A DNA stretch of 27,811 bases. Source: Palsa-872 sp036495195. Its GTDB lineage: Bacteria > Chloroflexota > Dormibacteria > Dormibacterales > Dormibacteraceae. Where the stretch lies: the NCBI GenBank assembly GCA_036495195.1, contig DASXNH010000147.1, positions 1 through 27,811 of the forward strand. The letters are read 5' to 3'. The translations under genes and the position numbers were made by a program. Position 1 is the stretch's first letter, and each line of letters opens with the position of its first letter. The notes below the pieces were generated by a model. The model ran no database searches. It had not been told where the DNA came from and saw nothing but the letters and a program-made list of their open reading frames with translations. This document shows, piece after piece, positions 22,474-27,811 of this stretch.

Positions 22474-23102
22474 CCTGGGCCCTGCTCGCGGGGAGCTTGG
22501 CAACGCTTCTGTGTGCGTGCGGTTTGCCGTCGGTCGGTCCTTCTCCGACCGGTGCGCCGCCTGCGCCGGGTCAGCTGGTCTGGGCCGCGCCCGACAACCC
22601 GCTCACCCTGACTGTGAATGCAGGTCTAAAGCCCGAGCCCAAGGAAACTTTGATATTTCACGTGCACGCCCATCTCGACGTTTTCATTGACGGACAGCCG
22701 GTGATGGTTCCGTCGGGAATCGGCATCAACGTGAATGATCCGGCGGTCCAGCACGGCACGTGGAACGGCCAGCCGACCTATGGCGGGATCGCGGGTTGCT
22801 CGCAACCCTGCATCTCTCCCCTTCACACCCATGACGTGTCGGGCGTCATCCACACCGAGTCGGCCACCAGCACGCCCAACAAGCTCGGGGAGTTCTTTAC
22901 CGAATGGGGCGTCACGTTGAACAACTCGTGTGTCGGCCAGTACTGCGCGCCTGCGACACCGATTGCGGTGTACGTAAACGGAGCGCGCTATACCGGCAAC
23001 CTGGCGGACATCGAGCTCAGCAGCCGCAAGGAGATCGCGGTGGTCATCGGCTCGGCCCCAGCGCGAATACCGGACTCATTTCCTTCCTGGGCGCCCGGCT
23101 AG
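22449..23102 (+). CDS. Histidine-rich secreted lipoprotein, unknown function
   Basis: A 217-residue protein overlapping the end of the fic gene by 25 nt. A hydrophobic leader ends in LLCAC, predicting lipidation at a cysteine near residue 24, then a Pro/Gly/Ser-rich linker. The mature domain has HVHAHLDVFIDGQPVMVPSG, a pair GCSQPCISPLHTHDVSG with VIHTES, and GEFFTEWGVTL. The clusters HxHxH and HTHD-x-x-x-x-x-H look like a metal site, and four cysteines could form disulfides. I recall similar unnamed proteins in terrestrial high-GC genomes, but no function. GGAGG lies 1 nt before the ATG, which is too close for ideal spacing; coupling with fic translation is likely. Confidence 0.78.
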   Translation: MVIVTLRLTWALLAGSLATLLCACGLPSVGPSPTGAPPAPGQLVWAAPDNPLTLTVNAGLKPEPKETLIFHVHAHLDVFIDGQPVMVPSGIGINVNDPAVQHGTWNGQPTYGGIAGCSQPCISPLHTHDVSGVIHTESATSTPNKLGEFFTEWGVTLNNSCVGQYCAPATPIAVYVNGARYTGNLADIELSSRKEIAVVIGSAPARIPDSFPSWAPG

Positions 23103-23211
23103 CCGCGGCGCGGAGCGCGTTTGACGTCGCTCCCGGCTGCAGCCGAACGATGAAGGCATCGGTCAATCAAGCCTGAAAGACGCGGCTGGTCGGCTAAAAG
23201 TTGAGGAAGCC

Positions 23212-23231
23212 CCCACCCTGGCAGAGGTGGG
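23212..23231. terminator. Possible bidirectional hairpin between convergent genes
   Basis: CCCACC (23212-23217) pairs with GGTGGG (23226-23231) around an 8-nt loop, in the 132-bp gap between convergent genes. No clear T-run on either side; nothing else is recognisable in the gap. Confidence 0.3.
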
Positions 23232-23234
23232 CGC

Positions 23235-24845
23235 TTACCCTGGAGCGCATTGTCCCGCCGGCCGGCTAGACCGAAAAGTCGGCCACGCCGCGCCGTCGAC
23301 GGCGACGTAGCCGTCTGCATTGAGGTCCCCTTGCCAGTAAGGCAGCTGGCTCACCGCAACGACCACGTAAGCGCAGTCACCCATGAGGCTACTGCGTACG
23401 TCTGTTATCTCCGATGGCACGATGCAGGACGCGTTGCAGACAGTTACGTAACGTGTGGCGGGCAGCATGCCGCTCTCGACATAGAGCCAGGGCCGGCCGC
23501 CGAGCACCAGAAGGTGATCGCTGCTCGAGCGCGCTAGGTGATGCAGCAAGGAGCTTTCGGCATCCTGCCGGCCAACCTCGTTGAACCATTGCTCGTACTG
23601 GCTCTGGCTCCGCAGTCCCGAAGCGAAGGCAAACCAATTGGCGTAGTAGGCCGGAAGGTCCCAATAGCCGAAGTTGTGACGGAGGGGTATCTGCGGAGGC
23701 CTCGACTCCATGACCGCCGTCTGCCCAGAAGGGAGGATGAGCACCGCCTCCGAGAAGATCACGAGCGCCAGAGCGGCCTGTGGAGCAAGATGCCACCGCC
23801 AGCGAAATCCCGATACTCGCAGCGCGATGGCGAAGGCAAGTGCCGGAGCCGCCTCATGGAAGAAGTGCGTGTACTCGAGAGGGGTCAGGCTCGACCCCGC
23901 AAGGCTGGCCGGCAGCCACACGGCAAGCAGGCGTCCGCGCTCCGTCTTCGCCCTGATGAGGAAGATCACGCTGACGACCCCCAGCACCACGAGTCGAACG
24001 AACATCGGCGTGAACGTGCCGCCGTTGCCGGCCAAGGCGTAGGTGTGGTCGGACGGCACGACGAGGCTGAGGTACGTTGCCAGTGAGCCTTCGATCGCTA
24101 GCGCGAGCGCTGCCGCCCCCAACGCCGCCGCCGCTCCGGCGCCGGCCAGCACGAGCCGCCAGACCCTCTGGCCACCACCCAGCAGTGGGATCAGCAGGGC
24201 CAGGCTGTCGAAAACGAATGAGGGACGTATTACAACTGCAACGCCGACGAGAGCGCCGGAGGCCGCGATCAGCGGCCACCGCCGGCTGAACGCAAGGAGA
24301 AGGCCGGCGAGGAAGAAAGGGAGAGCGGCGAGCTCGACGTTGAGCAAGTCACCGTCCAGCGTCGGGATACAGAGGACGAACCCGGTCATCGCACCGGCCA
24401 GCGCCGCGGGACGCAGCGGCATGAACCGCATGCTGACAACGAAGGTCAGCACTGCCGTCGCGACGGCGAAAAGGGCGCCGGCGATCTGCGCTACGAAGTG
24501 GTGCTCACCCGCGCCCAGGGCGATGATCAGCTGGTACAGCCAGTAGATGCCGGGGGGCTGCAAGTCGTAGACGCTTGAGTACAGAGGCAGCCCTTTCGAA
24601 GTGGCCCAGGCGACTGTCGTGAAGACGCCCTCGTCGAAGTACCAGCGGGGCTCGGTCAGGCTTGGAAGGCGGATCAGAATCGTGCCCACGGCGATGCCGA
24701 TCAGGATGAGCACCACATCGCGTCGACGATGCGGATCGCGCTGGTTGGTGTTCAGTCGGGTCGGATGGTCGATTTCAGAATGGACCGTAGCGGTTCCTAG
24801 GAATCCGGGCGCGGCGTTCGCCCCTTCCGGCCCGATCCTGACCAC
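23235..24845 (-). CDS. GT39/ArnT-like polytopic glycosyltransferase
   Basis: A 536-residue membrane protein with about 10-12 hydrophobic helices and a soluble C-terminal part from about residue 385. After the first helix (VVLILIGIAVGTILIRLP) the loop carries YFDEGVF, the acidic pair expected for the catalytic base of GT-C enzymes, and further on LQPPGIYWLYQ, typical of PMT/ArnT-like proteins (substrate loop). These enzymes use a polyprenyl-phosphate sugar outside the membrane to modify lipid or protein. The C-terminus has several cysteines (TVCNASC, MGDCAY), consistent with an extracellular domain. GTG 24845 starts 6 nt after the restored stop of the Rieske gene, so the two form a leftward operon. 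The N-terminal 40 residues are hydrophilic and the start is uncertain. Confidence 0.8.
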   Translation of the reverse strand: MVRIGPEGANAAPGFLGTATVHSEIDHPTRLNTNQRDPHRRRDVVLILIGIAVGTILIRLPSLTEPRWYFDEGVFTTVAWATSKGLPLYSSVYDLQPPGIYWLYQLIIALGAGEHHFVAQIAGALFAVATAVLTFVVSMRFMPLRPAALAGAMTGFVLCIPTLDGDLLNVELAALPFFLAGLLLAFSRRWPLIAASGALVGVAVVIRPSFVFDSLALLIPLLGGGQRVWRLVLAGAGAAAALGAAALALAIEGSLATYLSLVVPSDHTYALAGNGGTFTPMFVRLVVLGVVSVIFLIRAKTERGRLLAVWLPASLAGSSLTPLEYTHFFHEAAPALAFAIALRVSGFRWRWHLAPQAALALVIFSEAVLILPSGQTAVMESRPPQIPLRHNFGYWDLPAYYANWFAFASGLRSQSQYEQWFNEVGRQDAESSLLHHLARSSSDHLLVLGGRPWLYVESGMLPATRYVTVCNASCIVPSEITDVRSSLMGDCAYVVVAVSQLPYWQGDLNADGYVAVDGAAWPTFRSSRPAGQCAPG

Positions 24846-24851
24846 TGGACG

Positions 24852-25812
24852 CTACGACACGCCTGTTCGCACCCCGAGCTCGCGAAGCCAGCGTCGATAG
24901 GCGATGGCGGTCCTGTCGCTGCGAAGGTGCAGCTCCGCCTGTAGGTCGAGCTGGCAGCATCTCCGGGCGCTGAGACTCGAGGATCGGGCGATCCTGGGCG
25001 AAGATTCGGTCCTGGAACTCAACCATTGGCGACTGCGGCTCGTAGTTCATGGCCATCCACATCCAGGCGGTGCTGTCGACCTCGTCGTGCGGCGTAACAG
25101 ACAGGAGCATTCCAAAAGAGTGTTCGCCGTGCTTGATGAATGACGCCGAAAGCGGCCGATGTACGCGATATGTGTAGGTAACGATGGAGCCGTGTCCTGT
25201 GGCGTAGGGGTCAGGCTGAAACACCTTGACGCCCTCCGACAGAACGCCTTCAGGGCCGATCGTGGTCGTGTAGTCGTCGATCTCCGGACGCGCGCGGTCA
25301 CCCAGAATGCCCTCGTGGACGAACGGGAAGTGGCCGATGTCGAGGAAGTTCTCAACTATGCGAGGCGCACTGGCCTTCACCCGGTACGGGCCCGCGAGCA
25401 GCACCTGGTACGCGGCATCGTCGAGCAACGCGAACTTTGGGATGCTTTGGGCGCCGGTACCCAGGCTCACCCAGATGACGCCGTTGGCCTCAGCGGCGTG
25501 ATACGTGGCCACGCACGCCTTTGCGGGCGGTGTTTGCTCGGGATGCGCCGGCATGAGCAGGCATCGCCCGTCGGTCCCGTAGGTCCATCCGTGATAAGGG
25601 CACTCGAGCCGACCCCCGTCGACGACTCTGCCCAGCGAAAGCCGAGTGCCTCGATGCACGCACAAGTCACGCCATGCGAAGTACTGCCCGCCCGAGCTCC
25701 ACACGACCAGGTCTTCGCCGAGCACCCGTGCCGCGACTGGGCCGCCGTCGGCAAGCTGAGCGGCAAGGACCACGGGATGCCAATCCTCGACGAGAACAGG
25801 GTCATCAATCAT
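24852..25812 (-). CDS. Rieske [2Fe-2S] oxygenase alpha subunit with a one-base frameshift near the C-terminus
   Basis: The Rieske cluster is CVH (C51, H53) and CPYH (C71, H74), with the expected 17-residue spacing. The mononuclear iron site is NFLDIGHFPFVHEG (N155, D158, H161, H166). The frame from 25812 reads normally to QRPEMLP, then turns to Arg/Gly/Ala-rich sequence ending at 24775. Skipping one base at about 24951 gives LDLQAELHLRSDRTAIAYRR, then WLRELGV, and a TAG at 24852-24854, which is the usual family ending. So the intact gene is 24852-25812, and the observed frame replaces about 32 conserved residues with an unrelated tail. Either a recent mutation or a sequencing/assembly error. 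It should hydroxylate or demethylate an organic substrate with a separate reductase, not seen here. Confidence 0.85.
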
Positions 25813-25842
25813 TGCGATGCGTGAATCGCCATTTGCAACGTT

Positions 25843-25858
25843 GGGATGATGTCATCCC
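25843..25858. promoter_or_regulatory. Inverted repeat upstream of the Rieske gene
   Basis: GGGATGA-TG-TCATCCC, a perfect 7-bp inverted repeat with a 2-bp centre, lies 31 bp before the ATG at 25812. The size and position suit an operator for a dimeric regulator. The gap from 25813 to 26044 holds no other clear feature; no regulator gene is adjacent. Confidence 0.45.
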
Positions 25859-26044
25859 TACATGGTGGTGTCCATGAAGAAATGGCTGTCTCCAGGGCCC
25901 ATCCCCTCTTTGTAGGCGAGCTCCGACCAAGCCACACACCTGGGAAGAGTTCTCCAGATTCTCCCGCACACTTGCAGTTTTAGGCGTAAATTTCAGTTAA
26001 CGTCCCCGGCTTGCAAACCCGGGTGCGCCGTCGGAAAGATACAC

Positions 26045-26371
26045 ATGCCAGCAGGCGAAAGACCAGACATCGAGGCTGCACGAAAGGGCGGCGACGCGGA
26101 GCGCCGCATGGCCGGGGAAGATCCAGGTGCGCATGGACCTGAGGTCGCCCGCCGATGGTGGAGTGCCTACGGTGAGCTCGAGAGCCTTGAGACTGCGTTG
26201 GTTGATTTGCTCGCGGAGCGTTCCGCCGCTATGAGCGAGGACGCGCGTCGGGAGGCGTCGGAGACAAACCTCCCCGTGCTGCTTGCGCAGCTACGTAGAT
26301 TTCAATTGCGTCATGCCTACTGGCGGGAGCGGGCAGTCACCGTTGAACTTTCGGTTGACGAAGAAATCTGA
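26045..26371 (+). CDS. Small hypothetical protein
   Basis: A 108-residue acidic and arginine-rich protein. The N-terminal 30 residues are polar and low in hydrophobics; the rest predicts two or three amphipathic helices (SAYGELESLETALVDLLAER and LPVLLAQLRRFQLRHAYWRE). No signal peptide, membrane helix or known motif. GGAAAG lies 7 nt before the ATG, a weak ribosome site. Codon third positions are less GC-rich than in neighbouring genes. It could be real or chance; no family recognised. Confidence 0.5.
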   Translation: MPAGERPDIEAARKGGDAERRMAGEDPGAHGPEVARRWWSAYGELESLETALVDLLAERSAAMSEDARREASETNLPVLLAQLRRFQLRHAYWRERAVTVELSVDEEI

Positions 26372-26418
26372 GCGTCCCCGGTTGATCACCTGATCGCGCT
26401 CGGACGTGAGCGAAGTCT

Positions 26419-26456
26419 GGTGCGGGGCGGATCATCCTCGATCGGAGTTCCGCACC
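26419..26456. repeat. Long inverted repeat between convergent genes
   Basis: GGTGCGG (26419-26425) and CCGCACC (26450-26456) are complementary, and GATC (26430-26433) with GATC (26440-26443) can pair inside. The structure lies in the 97-bp gap between two convergent genes. It may end both transcripts, but there is no T-run. Confidence 0.35.
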
Positions 26457-26468
26457 GGTCCGCGCCCG

Positions 26469-26954
26469 CTAGGCGGACTTGCTGCGGATGATCTCCTCGA
26501 TGGCCTGCGGCAGGGTCGCCTGGAAGTCGATCAGCTTCGCCCACTCGGGTCGGATGCGGATCCTCGCCATGCGTTTGTACATGTCGCGCACCTGCGTTTC
26601 AAAGACCGCCATTTGCTCCGGAGGAGTCACCTTACGATTGGCATCGAGGTATTCCGGCGGTACTCCCTCGAATATGTCGACAGTGGCCTTGCCTCGGATG
26701 AACAGGTCGCACGGCGGCTGGCCGCCTGCCTCGATGGCGATGGCCACCCGCGGGTCATGAACCAGAGCGGCAACTTTGGGGGCGTTCTCGGCGGTGCAAA
26801 CGGTCAGTTCCGAGCCATTCCAGACGAAACCGACGGGGATGACACGTGGGTAGCCGTCGCCGCCGGTGTACGCCAGCCGGATAAGGCCGGCTGAGGCGAG
26901 CAACTCCTTGGCGGCCGGCTTTTCAAGCACGCTAAAGACGTCGGCTGGTCTCAT
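26469..26954 (-). CDS. Pyridoxamine 5'-phosphate oxidase-family (PPOX/FDOR) flavoprotein
   Basis: A 161-residue split-barrel protein. The N-terminal helix is followed by LIRLAYTGGDGYPRVIPVGF and WNGSELTVCTAENAPKVAAL, the usual flavin-binding strands, then HDPRVAIAIEAGG and a strand with LFIRGKATV. Members bind FMN or F420 and reduce or bind small molecules; substrate cannot be predicted. TAAGAT lies 6 nt before the ATG and no Shine-Dalgarno is visible, so the mRNA may be leaderless. Monocistronic; convergent with the small hypothetical gene. Confidence 0.85.
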   Translation of the reverse strand: MRPADVFSVLEKPAAKELLASAGLIRLAYTGGDGYPRVIPVGFVWNGSELTVCTAENAPKVAALVHDPRVAIAIEAGGQPPCDLFIRGKATVDIFEGVPPEYLDANRKVTPPEQMAVFETQVRDMYKRMARIRIRPEWAKLIDFQATLPQAIEEIIRSKSA

Positions 26955-26960
26955 GCTTTC

Positions 26961-26966
26961 ATCTTA
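26961..26966 (-). promoter_or_regulatory. -10 box of a probable leaderless promoter
   Basis: On the minus strand TAAGAT lies 6 nt before the ATG at 26954. No -35 match at 16-18 bp is evident. Confidence 0.35.
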
Positions 26967-27050
26967 CAAATCGGCCGAACGCCGGCGGGACAGACGGCAA
27001 TCTCTGGATAACTGTCGCCACCGATAGCACTCACACTATGGAGGGGTTGG

Positions 27051-27551
27051 ATGGCCGAGATCAAAGAGGGCCGTTGGACTGCACAGATTGACGGGGACTT
27101 CGTCGTCTTCCTGATCGGTGCCCGAATCGACTTCCTTCATCCAATCCGCTCGATTCGTGATCTCGGCGAACTCGGTGGTCTCAGCCCTGGCCAGGGCATG
27201 GGCAAGATGCTCGCGTACCTCATGCAGCACCCCGAGAAGGGTTTGCTGGCGTATGAGATGGGACTGCCAACGATCGTGCAGTACTGGAGGTCGTTCGACC
27301 ATCTCGAAGCCTTCGCTAAAGACGAGGATGATCCCCACCTGCATGCGTGGCGTAACTTTTGGCGGAGAGTCGCCAAATCTGGTCGCTCCGGAATCTGGCA
27401 TGAGACGTACCTGGTACGCGCCGGTGAGTACGAGAATATTTACGGCAACATGCCGCTACACGGCCTCGGTAAGGCCGGAAGACTAGTCCCGGCCACTGGA
27501 GACTCAACCGCACGAAATCGCATTCGGCCAGGAACTCGCACTACGAACTAA
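27051..27551 (+). CDS. DUF4188-domain protein
   Basis: A 166-residue protein with the DUF4188 pattern: FVVFLIGARID near the start, MLAYLMQHPEKGLLAYEM, the signature VQYWRSFDHLEAFAKDEDDP with HLHAWRNFWRR, then GIWHETYLVRAGEYENIYGN and MPLHGLGKAG. The domain has a dimeric alpha/beta-barrel-like layout similar to haem or antibiotic-biosynthesis monooxygenases, but a reaction is not established. GGAGG lies 8 nt before the ATG. It stands alone, about 100 bp from the divergent PPOX gene. The last 20 residues are polar and probably disordered. Confidence 0.88.
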   Translation: MAEIKEGRWTAQIDGDFVVFLIGARIDFLHPIRSIRDLGELGGLSPGQGMGKMLAYLMQHPEKGLLAYEMGLPTIVQYWRSFDHLEAFAKDEDDPHLHAWRNFWRRVAKSGRSGIWHETYLVRAGEYENIYGNMPLHGLGKAGRLVPATGDSTARNRIRPGTRTTN

Positions 27552-27555
27552 CCGC

Positions 27556-27714
27556 GTGACTCGATCGTCGCGCCAAAGCGTGGAGCAAGCTCACCGCGAA
27601 CTGCTGCCTGAGGACTCCTGGATTTTGTCGTTCGGCAACGGTGGCCTCCTGACGTACGTGTTAACTGGGGATGACGCTGAGATAATTGGCGTCGTCATGC
27701 CAGAAGGCGGCTGA
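27556..27714 (+). CDS. Possible small ORF of unknown function
   Basis: GTG 27556 opens a 52-residue frame starting 4 nt after the DUF4188 stop and ending at TGA 27714. The middle reads SWILSFGNGGLLTYVLTGDD, a plausible strand-turn-strand, followed by AEIIGVVMPEGG. There is no Shine-Dalgarno and third codon positions are not clearly biased. It may be a coupled small gene, the remains of a longer one, or chance. Confidence 0.3.
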   Translation: MTRSSRQSVEQAHRELLPEDSWILSFGNGGLLTYVLTGDDAEIIGVVMPEGG

Positions 27715-27785
27715 CTTATTCGAAACACGGGGACCTTCCATCTTCCGGCGACTACGACGGTTCGCGTTATGGAAAGCCTACGAAT

Positions 27786-27811
27786 TGGTGGGCCGCCGTG
27801 GACTCGAACCA
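27786..27811 (-). tRNA. 3' end of a tRNA gene, cut by the window edge
   Basis: On the minus strand the edge reads TGGTTCGAGTCCACG, the T-loop with most of its stem, then GCGGCCC (acceptor 3' strand), discriminator A and encoded CCA ending at 27786. The anticodon lies outside the window, so the amino acid is unknown. Confidence 0.8.

Noticed and set aside
21376..23102. Fic plus downstream gene as a toxin-antitoxin pair
   Set aside because: The downstream product is a secreted lipoprotein, and Fic carries its own inhibitory STSIEG motif, so no separate antitoxin is needed.
26008..26035. tRNA-like string with CCCGGGTGCG after an A-rich loop
   Set aside because: It does not form a T-arm with TTCGA and no acceptor or anticodon arm can be drawn around it.
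1..27811. CRISPR arrays, rRNA genes, insertion sequences, prophage genes
   Set aside because: No regularly spaced repeats, transposase or phage motifs, or rRNA-like segments were seen.

Overview
The window is chromosomal DNA from a high-GC bacterium (GC judged by eye). Non-ATG starts are frequent (TTG and GTG), and several genes have a -10 box only 6-9 nt before the start codon, which suggests leaderless mRNAs. Gene content (SARP/ECF regulators, Rieske oxygenase, PPOX-type flavoprotein, DUF4188, ArsR-AHSA1 fusion, polyamine catabolism) fits a soil or other terrestrial organism such as a Chloroflexota/Dormibacterota-like or Actinomycetota lineage. That placement is inference; no rRNA or marker gene is present. 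I saw no IS element, phage gene or CRISPR array.

Layout. (1) 1-2194: a leftward operon of SARP/BTAD regulator, ECF sigma factor and a truncated membrane protein (probably anti-sigma), divergent from a rightward DUF1059 - YCII/DGPF pair that ends in a strong terminator. (2) 2214-14383: a catabolic and transport island. It holds an APC permease, a sarcosine/dimethylglycine-dehydrogenase-like flavoprotein, a leftward LicA-like kinase, then gabT - patD - ydcT - ydcS - ydcU - ydcV. The last five genes match the E. coli ydcSTUV-patD polyamine/GABA operon in content but not in order. (3) 14396-18114: a leftward SRPBCC protein and an internally duplicated small membrane protein, then a leftward HemL-like class III aminotransferase divergent from a DAO-family amine oxidase. 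These two enzymes could supply the missing first step of diamine breakdown. (4) 18111-19976: a Kef-type antiporter and a single-TM protein of unknown function, both leftward. (5) 19977-23102: a small lipoprotein, an ArsR-AHSA1 fusion under a textbook promoter with an operator in its spacer, a Fic protein under a 32-bp inverted repeat, and a His-rich lipoprotein overlapping the fic 3' end. (6) 23235-25812: a leftward Rieske oxygenase with a one-base frameshift near its C-terminus, followed by a GT39/ArnT-like membrane glycosyltransferase. (7) 26045-27811: small hypotheticals, a PPOX-family protein, a DUF4188 protein and the 3' end of a leftward tRNA cut by the window edge.

How the genes may work together: YdcSTUV would import putrescine or a related amine. 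The HemL-like aminotransferase and/or the DAO oxidase could convert it to 4-aminobutanal, PatD would oxidise that to GABA, and GabT would transaminate GABA to succinate semialdehyde. No gabD, puuA, puuD or canonical patA is visible in the window.
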